DNA of 64,000 bases, from positions 4,804,492-4,868,491 of the forward strand of contig NZ_WUTY02000001.1 in assembly GCF_009828925.2 (NCBI RefSeq), written 5' to 3'. Source of the stretch: Methylicorpusculum oleiharenae. Its GTDB lineage: Bacteria > Pseudomonadota > Gammaproteobacteria > Methylococcales > Methylomonadaceae. The translations under genes were made by a program, and so were the position numbers. Positions 40,596 through 48,034 of the stretch are shown piece by piece. The notes under the pieces were generated by a model. That model saw only the letters and a list, made by a program, of their open reading frames with translations. It was not told the origin of the DNA and did no database searches. The number at the start of each line of letters is the position of its first letter. Within the stretch, counting starts at the first letter, position 1.

Positions 40596-43151
40596 TCAGG
40601 CTTCCTCTAACAGGGTGAAGTGCTTGTGCGGGGTCAAGGCGGCGCGTTCCTCGTCTTTGGCCGGGCGGATCTGGCCGCGTTCCTGAACGAACAGGATGCG
40701 CTCATCGGGTTGGTCGCTGTTGACGAAATGCCGGAACCGTTTCAGTTTGCCGGGATCGGCGAGCGTGGTTTTCCATTCGCATTGATAGGTGTCGATGACG
40801 CGCTGCATCTGCGCTTCGAGTTCATCGCCCAAGCCCAGGCTGTCGTCAATGACCACGGACTGCAAATACGCCAGGCCGCCTTCCAGGTTGTTCATCCACA
40901 CCGAGGTGCGTTGCAGGCGGTCGGCGGTGCGCACGTAAAAGATCAGGAGGCGGTCGATGTACTTGATCAGCGTGGCTTGATCCAGCTGGGTGGCGAACAG
41001 GTCGGCATGGCGCGGCTTCATGCCACCGTTGCCGCAGACATAGAGATTCCAGCCGTGTTCGGTGGCAATCACGCCGATATCCTTGCTTTGCGCTTCGGCG
41101 CATTCGCGGGTGCAGCCGGACACGGCGAATTTGAGCTTGTGCGGCGAGCGCAGGCCCTTGTAGCGGTTTTCCAGGGTCAGTGCCAGACTGACGCTGTCAT
41201 CGACGCCGTACCGGCACCAGGTGCTGCCGACACAGGATTTGACGGTGCGCAGCGATTTGCCGTAGGCATGGCCGCTTTCAAAACCGGCATCGACCAGCTC
41301 CCGCCAGATCAGCGGCAGCTGGTCGACGCGGGCGCCGAACAAATCGACCCGTTGAGCGCCGGTGATTTTGGTATACAGTCCGTATTTTTTGGCAACCTGG
41401 CCCAGGACGATCAATTTCTCCGGTTCGATTTCACCTCCGGCGACGCGCGGTACCACCGAATAGGTGCCGTCTTTTTGAATATTGGCCAGATAATTGTCAT
41501 TGGTGTCTTGTAAGCCCAGGTGCTCGTTTTTCAGGATGTAGTCATTCCAGTAAGACGCCAGGATCGAGCCGACCGCCTGTTTGCAAATTTCACAGCCGCG
41601 CCCGCGGCCGTGCTTGTCCAGCAATTCAGCGAAAGTCTTGATCTCGCCGACCATAACCAAATGGTACAGGCCTTGCCGGGTGTGCGGAAAATGCTCACAG
41701 AGGTCGGTATTGACGGCCACGCCCTGTTTTTTCAATTCGGCATCCAACACCGATTTGAGTAAGGCGCTGCAGCCGCCGCAGCCGGTCGCCGCTTGGGTGG
41801 CTTGTTTGAGCGCGCCCAGCGAGGTGCAGCCGGTGTCGATGGCCGCACAGATGTCGCCTTTGCTGACGTTGTGGCAGGAGCAAATCTGGGCCGAGGCCGG
41901 TAGCGCATCGGCGCCCAAGCCGACCGGCTCGCCGGACAGCCGCGGCAGGATCAAGGCTTCAGGGTGTTCCGGCAGGGCGATGCCGTTCAGGCAGTATTGC
42001 AGCAAGGTGCCGTAATCGGCGGCTTCGCCGACCAGCACCGCACCCAGCAGGGTCTTTTTATCGGCACTGACCACCAGGCGTTTGTAGATGTCGCTGTCGC
42101 CGTCTTGATAGGTGTACACCAGGGCGCCCGGGGTGGCCGCATGGGCATCGCCGATGCTGGCGACATCGACACCCATCAGTTTCAGTTTGGTGCTCATGTC
42201 GGCACCGGTAAAGGCGCTGCCGGCGCCTTCCAGTACCGAGACGACGGCACGGGCCATCGCATAACCCGGTGCCACCAGACCGAAAATCCGGTTATTCCAC
42301 AGCGCGCATTCACCGATGGCAAAAATGGCCGGATCGGAGGTGCGGCACTGGTTGTCGATGACGATGCCGCCGCGCGGACCGATGTCCAGACCGCAGGCGG
42401 CGGCCAGGTCGTCGCGCGGGCGGATGCCGGCGGAAAACAGAATCAAATCGGTTTCCAGCACATCGCCCCCGGCAAAATTCATTTTATGCAAACAGGTGCT
42501 GCCGTCGTCGATCAAGGTGGTGTTTTTATTGAGATGGACGCTGACGCCCAGCGCTTCAATTTTGCGTTTCAACAAGGCGCCGCCGCCTTCGTCCAATTGC
42601 ACCGCCATCAGGCGCGGGGCAAATTCCACGACATGGGTAATCAGTCCCAGATCGGTCAAGGCTTTGGCCGCTTCCAGCCCGAGCAAGCCGCCGCCGACCA
42701 CCACGCCGACTTTTGAGCAGGCCGCGGCGCTTTTCATCGCCTCCAGATCTTCGATGGTGCGGTACACCAGACAGTGCGGACGGTCATGACCGGGCACCGG
42801 AGGGACAAAGGGGTAAGAACCGGTAGCCAGAACGAGGGTGTCATACGCGATCACCACGCCGCGTTCGGAAATCACCGTCTTGGCGGCGCGGTCAATGGTT
42901 TTAGCCTTATCCCCCACATGCACGGTGATGCCGTGTTCGGCAAAAAAGCCGTCCGGTACCAGCGACAGATCCTGCGCCGTTTTACCGGCAAAATACTCCG
43001 ATAAATGCACCCGGTCATAGGCCGGCCGGGGCTCTTCGCAAAACACCACAAGGTGATAGCGCGCCTTCGCGGCGCTGTTGACCAGAGCGGCCAAAAAATG
43101 TTGACCGACCATGCCATTGCCAATAACGACCAGTGTCTGTGTGTGACTCAT
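40596..43151 (-). CDS. nirB: Nitrite reductase (NADH) large subunit
   Basis: Siroheme enzyme of 851 residues reducing nitrite to ammonium with NADH. The N-terminal FAD/NAD oxidoreductase domain begins TLVVIGNGMVGQHFL, with a second dinucleotide site near GVVVGGGLLGLEAAKAL. A Bfd-like 2Fe-2S domain (about 420-470) has CSCHN and CGGCSALL. The sulfite/nitrite reductase part has CVGSTWCRYG and SGCTRECAEA for the 4Fe-4S/siroheme centre. The ATG at 43151 gives the family N terminus; the longer open frame runs through the promoter and leader and is rejected. Long antisense frames here are GC shadows. Confidence 0.97.
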   Translation of the reverse strand: MSHTQTLVVIGNGMVGQHFLAALVNSAAKARYHLVVFCEEPRPAYDRVHLSEYFAGKTAQDLSLVPDGFFAEHGITVHVGDKAKTIDRAAKTVISERGVVIAYDTLVLATGSYPFVPPVPGHDRPHCLVYRTIEDLEAMKSAAACSKVGVVVGGGLLGLEAAKALTDLGLITHVVEFAPRLMAVQLDEGGGALLKRKIEALGVSVHLNKNTTLIDDGSTCLHKMNFAGGDVLETDLILFSAGIRPRDDLAAACGLDIGPRGGIVIDNQCRTSDPAIFAIGECALWNNRIFGLVAPGYAMARAVVSVLEGAGSAFTGADMSTKLKLMGVDVASIGDAHAATPGALVYTYQDGDSDIYKRLVVSADKKTLLGAVLVGEAADYGTLLQYCLNGIALPEHPEALILPRLSGEPVGLGADALPASAQICSCHNVSKGDICAAIDTGCTSLGALKQATQAATGCGGCSALLKSVLDAELKKQGVAVNTDLCEHFPHTRQGLYHLVMVGEIKTFAELLDKHGRGRGCEICKQAVGSILASYWNDYILKNEHLGLQDTNDNYLANIQKDGTYSVVPRVAGGEIEPEKLIVLGQVAKKYGLYTKITGAQRVDLFGARVDQLPLIWRELVDAGFESGHAYGKSLRTVKSCVGSTWCRYGVDDSVSLALTLENRYKGLRSPHKLKFAVSGCTRECAEAQSKDIGVIATEHGWNLYVCGNGGMKPRHADLFATQLDQATLIKYIDRLLIFYVRTADRLQRTSVWMNNLEGGLAYLQSVVIDDSLGLGDELEAQMQRVIDTYQCEWKTTLADPGKLKRFRHFVNSDQPDERILFVQERGQIRPAKDEERAALTPHKHFTLLEEA

Positions 43152-43202
43152 CGGTAACCCCGGATCTGCTGCAAAGAAAACGTAAAAACCTAAATTTCGG
43201 GC

Positions 43203-43252
43203 AAAAAAAAAGGCGTCCGGCCCACGTGAAAAAATCACTGAACCCGGACGCC
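43203..43252 (-). terminator. Attenuator-like terminator in the nirB leader
   Basis: On the minus strand GGCGTCCGG pairs perfectly with CCGGACGCC (43252-43244 with 43220-43212), followed by nine T. It lies about 51 bases before the nirB start and after the predicted promoter. It therefore would stop transcription before nirB unless overridden, as in nas-type nitrate assimilation leaders. Confidence 0.65.
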
Positions 43253-43272
43253 ATTGCCCCAAAATCATAACC

Positions 43273-43287
43273 GCTCCGACGAGGAGC
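43273..43287 (-). promoter_or_regulatory. Leader hairpin 1 upstream of nirB
   Basis: GCTCC-TCGTC-GGAGC forms a 5-bp stem at the predicted 5-prime end of the nirB transcript, before the terminator-like hairpin. The two-hairpin order resembles leaders bound by ANTAR antiterminators (NasR/NasT), but the loop lacks the A1/G4 hexaloop pattern. Confidence 0.35.
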
Positions 43288-43301
43288 TTTGTCTCAACTA
43301 A

Positions 43302-43317
43302 AGCAAAGGTAATGCCA
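43302..43317 (-). promoter_or_regulatory. Sigma-54 promoter of nirB
   Basis: Minus-strand TGGCATTACCTTTGCT matches the -24/-12 consensus TGGCAC-N5-TTGCW in 15 of 16 positions allowing N, with exact GG-N10-GC spacing. The start site would be near 43291, giving a leader of about 140 bases. Confidence 0.6.
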
Positions 43318-43467
43318 GAAAGACCGGTAAGGCCGACAAAGAAGTGTAAGTGCTTGTTTGGTAAAGAATCAAAAGCGAACCATCCGGCCCTGAGCCCAAC
43401 AACACAGCGTCGGCAACGCACAGCAACCCGTCAGGAGCGCACTGATTCGGGGAGAAAGAAGAGGTAT

Positions 43468-43484
43468 TGCACTATTGTGGAGCG
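43468..43484. promoter_or_regulatory. NtrC-like binding site
   Basis: TGCACTATTGTGGAGCG matches the enteric NtrC site TGCACTATATTGGTGCA at 13 of 17 positions. It lies about 175-190 bases upstream of the predicted nirB start site, a usual enhancer distance for sigma-54 promoters. Confidence 0.35.
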
Positions 43485-43493
43485 AAAACTCGT

Positions 43494-43821
43494 CAGATAC
43501 GCCAAATAGGATGTGCCGACGCCAGGAGGCGCATCTGTCGGGTTACCCAATACTTTTAAACTCAGGCATTTCATTTTCCCAATTTTTTTCATAAAAGCCT
43601 TGCTTCACATAAAGGTTTTCGTTGTTTTACCTATCAAAAGGCATCACGCAACACCTCAATCTTGTTGATCAACCAATGCTTGTATTTCCGATCGGCAAGA
43701 TTGACGGTGAAAAACCGCATGGCTTTCGGTAGGTAAAAGCGTCGGTATTCGGTTAGGGTTTATTTGAATCGCGAACGATGCGCCTCCTATCGTCGGCACA
43801 TCCTAAATTGTGTGCCATATC
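43494..43821 (-). mobile_element. Internally deleted RAYT element (MITE-like)
   Basis: Ends are inverted REP-type repeats (43509-43535 and 43777-43803) matching those of the intact element at 44431-45089. Inside, 43551-43615 matches the 3-prime end of the transposase gene and 43612-43770 its 5-prime end. About 310 bases between them are missing. The position of the transposase start codon reads CTA on the coding strand, so it cannot encode the protein. Confidence 0.8.
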
Positions 43822-43892
43822 GCGTTAATAATAGTTAACTCGAGAAATATTGGGGTTCGTTACCTCGCACCACACTACGGATCTCACCTCTT

Positions 43893-44384
43893 TCATTGAA
43901 TAAACCTTCTATACCATAGAAATACTGCAATTACTGCTATTGGAGGTAAAACAAACCACATAAAAGCATTTAAAATTTCATCTTCTTGAACAGAGCTTCC
44001 GTATGGCTCAAACAAAAGAATTACTGAGATAAAGGTAAATATCCATATTAACCATGCTGAAGCCACAGCATTCTTAAATTCTGAAATAGAGAAATAGAAG
44101 TCCTTTATCTTTAGTCTTTTTTTCCAGGCGAGAATACTGGTAAACAAGAGAAGAATAATCAAAACAATTGCCACAAAATAAGACGAGTATGTGTCACTGC
44201 TTATTGTCGAACTAAAGTCATTTTCTGCGCAGTGCTTCACTCCCCTCTCTCGGCAGCAATCTTCACGGGTCTGCCCTTGAGCCAAGAGTCTACAACCATC
44301 AATTTCCTTCTGTATGATTTCTTCGTACGGATTCTTCATATCTTTTTTACGCGGCCAGATGTCTCGGCGAATCGGAGCCATCAA
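43893..44384 (-). CDS. Uncharacterised small membrane protein
   Basis: Not recognised. The frame is 163 residues; the ATG at 44339 would give 148 beginning MKNPYEEIIQKEIDGCR. A soluble N terminus has four Cys (GCRLLAQ, DCCRERGVKHC). Three hydrophobic helices follow (about 68-85, 108-128 and 140-158), with a basic loop WKKRLKIKD. Codon use is AT-richer than nirB beside it. It lies alone between the deleted and the intact RAYT elements, so it may have been carried or trapped there. Confidence 0.5.
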   Translation of the reverse strand: MMAPIRRDIWPRKKDMKNPYEEIIQKEIDGCRLLAQGQTREDCCRERGVKHCAENDFSSTISSDTYSSYFVAIVLIILLLFTSILAWKKRLKIKDFYFSISEFKNAVASAWLIWIFTFISVILLFEPYGSSVQEDEILNAFMWFVLPPIAVIAVFLWYRRFIQ

Positions 44385-44430
44385 GTTATTATCTATTTTT
44401 GGTTATCTTATACTTTTTTCAATCTCAACT

Positions 44431-45089
44431 CGATAAGGCACACCTAATAGGATGTGCCGACGCAAGGAGGCGCATCCTATTTGGCTGTCGAGTTACTCAC
44501 TGATTTTAATCTCTGGCCTTTCATTATTTCCCCAGTTCTTTTCATAAATACCCTGCCTCACATATCGATGAAAGCTTGAATACGGCCAATCGATTACGTT
44601 TTTAACATGGCCGTGTTTTACCGGGTTCCAATGAATATAATCAACATGACGGTTGTAATCGTCTTGGTTTTCGATTAAATGCGCCCATAATCGACGTTGC
44701 CAGATTCCTCTTTCGCGGCGTTTCTGACGACTTTTTGAAATTCTTTCACCCGGGTTGATTGCCCTGGAAAATCTTCCTTTCAACATATTCCAGCGAACAG
44801 AATAATTACCGTCGTCGGGCGGTAATGTCCAAATAGCATGCAAATGATCCGGCATGATGACGATGGCATCAATATGAAAAGGTTTTCGTTGTTTTACATA
44901 TAGAAAGGCCTCACGCAATACATCAATCTTGTCGATCAACAAATGATTGTTTTTCCGGTCGGCAAGATTGACGGTGAAAAACCATAGGGCATTCGGTAGG
45001 TAAAATCGTCGGTATTCGGTCATGGTTTGTTTGAAATACGAACGATGCGCCTCCTATCGTCGGCACATCCTATCTGGCGCACCTTATCG
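44431..45089 (-). mobile_element. Intact RAYT element flanked by inverted REP repeats
   Basis: A transposase gene bounded by GGATGTGCCGACG...GGAGGCGCATC repeats in opposite orientation (44450-44476 and 45044-45070). Each repeat is itself an imperfect palindrome. The inverted similarity continues outward to CGATAAGG on the left and CCTTATCG on the right, defining the outer ends. Confidence 0.8.
44493..45023 (-). CDS. rayT: REP-associated tyrosine transposase (RAYT)
   Basis: Single-domain Y1 HUH transposase of 176 residues, related to the IS200/IS605 family and known to process REP sequences. Catalytic metal-binding HUH is in MPDHLHAIWTLP (about residue 60). The nucleophile Tyr is in RHVDYIHWNPVKHG (about 128). 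The typical opening is YRRFYLPNALWFFTVNL. It appears complete. Its flanking repeats are its likely substrates. Confidence 0.92.
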   Translation of the reverse strand: MTEYRRFYLPNALWFFTVNLADRKNNHLLIDKIDVLREAFLYVKQRKPFHIDAIVIMPDHLHAIWTLPPDDGNYSVRWNMLKGRFSRAINPGERISKSRQKRRERGIWQRRLWAHLIENQDDYNRHVDYIHWNPVKHGHVKNVIDWPYSSFHRYVRQGIYEKNWGNNERPEIKISE

Positions 45090-45126
45090 CGTTGATGCAA
45101 AACAAGCTTCGGCGGCTTCAGTGAAT

Positions 45127-47076
45127 TTATCCGTTTATAAGTGTGAGGTATTCCTGCTCGCTGAGGATTTGCACGCCTTTTTCCTGGGCTGCGCTCAGTT
45201 TGGTGGCACCCACTTTTTCCCCGGCCACCAGAATATCGGTCTTGCCGGTGACGGAATTGGCGACTTTTGCACCCAAACGTTTGGCTTCTTTCTGCATGTC
45301 TTCGCGTGAACCCTGCACCATAGTTCCTGTGAACACGATCAGTTTTCCTGACACGGGGCTTTCTATTTGAGCCTGTGCCTGGCTGGCTGCTGTTTCAATC
45401 AGATTAAAACCCAAACTCAATATTTGCTCAAAATCCTGTTTGATCAATTTTAATGACTCGACCACCGCCTCGGCAGTTTTCTCTGCAAATCCTTCTATTG
45501 TGACGATATCTTCAATGCTGAGATCAAAGAGCCGGTTCAACGGATAATGCTGCAATAACCGTTCACAGTTACCCAGTCCCATTCTGTAAATACCGAATGC
45601 ACCCAGAAACCGCCAATCTTCAATACTTTGCAGGCGGCTGCGCTGTAATTGATCCAGAAGATTCTGTGAGGTTTTTTCGCCAAAACCCATCTCCATCAGC
45701 TCGTTCAACGCTAATTGATAGATACGGTAAATCGAGTTGACGCCGTGCGCATGCAGTTTTTCTATAGTCTTGGCGCCAAAGCCATCGACATTGCCCAAAG
45801 TTCTAAAAAAATGCTCGAGGGTGTTTTCGATTTGTGCCGGGCAATGGGTTTTATTAAGGCAATATAAATAGTCACTGTCCCACACCAGATGACTGCCACA
45901 ACTGGGGCAGTTATCCGGAATTTGCGGCGGCATTGGCGTGACGACACGCTCGATTTTGGGAATCACCAAGCCCGAGCGGGTCAATTCAATGAGCGTACCC
46001 GGCCCTATTCCCAGCGACTTGACCATACCGTAATGATGGGCTGTTGCGCGTGAAATGACCGCACCGCTCAGTTTGGTCGGCTCCAGTTCGGCAACCGGGT
46101 TGACGCGTCCGGAACGAGAGGTTTGCGGCGTTACACTCAGCACGTTGACCAACGCCGATTCAACATTATGCTTGTAAGCGATCTGCCATCGATGGTGATG
46201 CCGGGTTGAACCCATGCGCTGCTTGACCGATTCATCGGTGACTTCAAAAACCACCCCATCGACATCAAAATCCACCTTTTCGGGAATCTGCCTGACAATA
46301 TCGGCAAAGTGGAGGCGGATGTCATTGGCCGAACCTTGCCAATCGGGTAACTGGGCAAACGGAAAGAACATCGCGGCTTTTCGTTCTATCGCTTCCAAAG
46401 CAGGCACTTCCAGATCTTTTTCCTTGATGATGCTCGCTTGAAAATTTCGGGCATTTTCAAATTGTTCCGCCAGATAATTCTGAAAATATTGGCGGCTGAC
46501 CACGATTTCTCCGGCTCCCTGACCTCGCTGACCATTTCCGGCCACCATCAAACCGCGATCAAAAACCCGGGTAATATCGGTGCCTTTTCGGCCATCGCCG
46601 CGCGTATATAACGTTTGTCCGTCATCGTATGCGGCATAGCCATCCAGTTTGGGCGTCGCCCGAAACAACAATCTATCGCTATCGATATCAAGTTCTTGTG
46701 CTGATTTTTCAATACGAAGCAGCCATTTTTCAATAGCATCCTGACTATAGGCTTTTTCGGTAGACAACATTCTTACCGGCAGGTCTATGGTTTTTTCTGC
46801 AAATGCCGGTTCCGGTTCAACCGCAAGAAGATATGGATGATCAGGATGCCTGCGTGCCAGTTCAGCCAAAAAGACGGCATCGTAATCAGCATCGGAAATG
46901 AACGGACAACCGCTTCTGTAAAGCAGATTAGCGGTTTCCAGAAAGTGGACCAGCACCTCGTCGCTGAGTGAGTCGGCCGAGCGGCTTTCGGCTATTTGTT
47001 CAATCTGCGCCAGGGTCAATCCTTCAACGAGTTGACAGTGCTGGTTGATAAGATCTCGTTGTTCGTTATTCAACAT
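45127..47076 (-). CDS. ligA: NAD-dependent DNA ligase (divergent LigA)
   Basis: A 649-residue protein with LigA architecture: domain Ia (SDADYDAVF for NMN), nucleotidyltransferase with adenylated Lys 143 in TPKLDGYAAY and TRGDG, OB fold, zinc finger (CPSCG and CLNKTHC), helix-hairpin-helix repeats and a C-terminal BRCT (about 570-648). It sits after zipA as ligA normally does. It is divergent, however: the motif IV Lys of DGVVIKV is Glu 278 here (DGVVFEV), and the canonical PRN region reads ENARNFQASI. Motif V WQIAYK is kept. Whether it is the essential ligase is uncertain; a second ligA could exist elsewhere. Confidence 0.82.
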   Translation of the reverse strand: MLNNEQRDLINQHCQLVEGLTLAQIEQIAESRSADSLSDEVLVHFLETANLLYRSGCPFISDADYDAVFLAELARRHPDHPYLLAVEPEPAFAEKTIDLPVRMLSTEKAYSQDAIEKWLLRIEKSAQELDIDSDRLLFRATPKLDGYAAYDDGQTLYTRGDGRKGTDITRVFDRGLMVAGNGQRGQGAGEIVVSRQYFQNYLAEQFENARNFQASIIKEKDLEVPALEAIERKAAMFFPFAQLPDWQGSANDIRLHFADIVRQIPEKVDFDVDGVVFEVTDESVKQRMGSTRHHHRWQIAYKHNVESALVNVLSVTPQTSRSGRVNPVAELEPTKLSGAVISRATAHHYGMVKSLGIGPGTLIELTRSGLVIPKIERVVTPMPPQIPDNCPSCGSHLVWDSDYLYCLNKTHCPAQIENTLEHFFRTLGNVDGFGAKTIEKLHAHGVNSIYRIYQLALNELMEMGFGEKTSQNLLDQLQRSRLQSIEDWRFLGAFGIYRMGLGNCERLLQHYPLNRLFDLSIEDIVTIEGFAEKTAEAVVESLKLIKQDFEQILSLGFNLIETAASQAQAQIESPVSGKLIVFTGTMVQGSREDMQKEAKRLGAKVANSVTGKTDILVAGEKVGATKLSAAQEKGVQILSEQEYLTLING

Positions 47077-47130
47077 CAGGAAAAGGTTGAAGGATTGGCC
47101 GATTCGTTACCGTGAAAGTACAGAACCGAA

Positions 47131-47280
47131 GAGGGGGCGGTTGCTCGATCGACAGGTGTCCCGACGTCAAGCCTACATGGACGTATTCACGGCGTCCTGT
47201 CGGGCGAGTGACCGCTCTCTCCTTAACACCTAGTACTTTAATTTGACGGGGCGAATGCAGGACTTTCATGAACGGTTAGG
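47131..47280. repeat. Dispersed intergenic repeat B, copy 2
   Basis: Contains CCTACATGGACGTATTCACG then GCGTCCTGTCGGGCGAGTGA and the tail TTCATGAACGGTTAGG, shared with 3172-3315 and in part 58905-59000. It fills the spacer between ligA and zipA. Confidence 0.6.
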
Positions 47281-47290
47281 CATAAAAAAA

Positions 47291-48034
47291 TTATTGATAA
47301 CCGCTCGCCAGCCGATTACGCATTTCGTGTATGGCACTACCGGTTAACGGTTGTCTCTGGTTATCCCACTTAACACCGTCCAGTTCCGCCGCCAGAATAT
47401 CGATTGTTTCTACAAAGTCATCATAGACCGAGACAGGGTCATCTACTTCGCGAGGCTGCATAAAAAATACCAGACCGGGACAATTAAACTCTCTTATGTT
47501 TTTGTCAGGGAATGTGCCGGGCTCAACCATACTGGCAACGCCAAAATCGACCAGGCCATTACCGTCGATACGCTCGTATATTTTTAAACTGCCGTATTTC
47601 AATCCGGCGATGTTAAAAGCGCGGTCTATGTCCTCGCCGTTAAAACCTTCGTCGGCGACAGCCACCAGACTGTATTGAATCAGTTTGGGTAACTCCCGGG
47701 ACTGCTCATCATGGCTGGATGGCCGCTCGTCGTGATGACGCTGCTGTGTCGAACTGCCGAAAGCCTCATGCTCTTCCTGACCGTACAACGATTGAGCATA
47801 TTCGTAATCATTATCCTCATCCAATGCGCCGCCTAAAGGAACCACATCGAACTCATCATTTTCCGGATGCAGCACTAAAGATTCGTCAATTCTTCCAATC
47901 GGATTTTTAAATCGCCCGGACAGGCTTGATCGGCCGGGAAGCGAACCTTTTTTCCAGTAAGACCACAAAACCAGGCACAACATCACACCCAGGCCTGCTG
48001 CAATAATAACTATTCTTAAAATTTCTTTATCCAT
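47291..48034 (-). CDS. zipA: Cell division protein ZipA
   Basis: Membrane anchor for FtsZ filaments. The 247 residues have an N-terminal transmembrane helix (about 7-26), a charged and Ser/Gln-rich linker (about 30-115), and a C-terminal ZipA domain (about 118-245) with YSLVAVADEGFNGEDIDRAF and PGTFPDKNI. Its ATG shares one base with the smc stop (TGATG). smc-zipA-ligA order is conserved in gammaproteobacteria. Confidence 0.93.
   Translation of the reverse strand: MDKEILRIVIIAAGLGVMLCLVLWSYWKKGSLPGRSSLSGRFKNPIGRIDESLVLHPENDEFDVVPLGGALDEDNDYEYAQSLYGQEEHEAFGSSTQQRHHDERPSSHDEQSRELPKLIQYSLVAVADEGFNGEDIDRAFNIAGLKYGSLKIYERIDGNGLVDFGVASMVEPGTFPDKNIREFNCPGLVFFMQPREVDDPVSVYDDFVETIDILAAELDGVKWDNQRQPLTGSAIHEMRNRLASGYQ

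Noticed and set aside
40620-42716. Long plus-strand frames (297 and 250 codons) opposite nirB
   Set aside because: They are antisense to a fully recognisable nirB in GC-rich sequence, have no ribosome sites and no domain-like content.
43203-43290. ANTAR (NasR/NasT) RNA target in the nirB leader
   Set aside because: The two-hairpin order fits, but neither loop has the A1/G4 hexanucleotide pattern, so only a generic attenuator is claimed.
40596-43421. 941-residue form of NirB
   Set aside because: The extra N-terminal 90 residues cover the promoter, both leader hairpins and a T tract, and are absent from the family.
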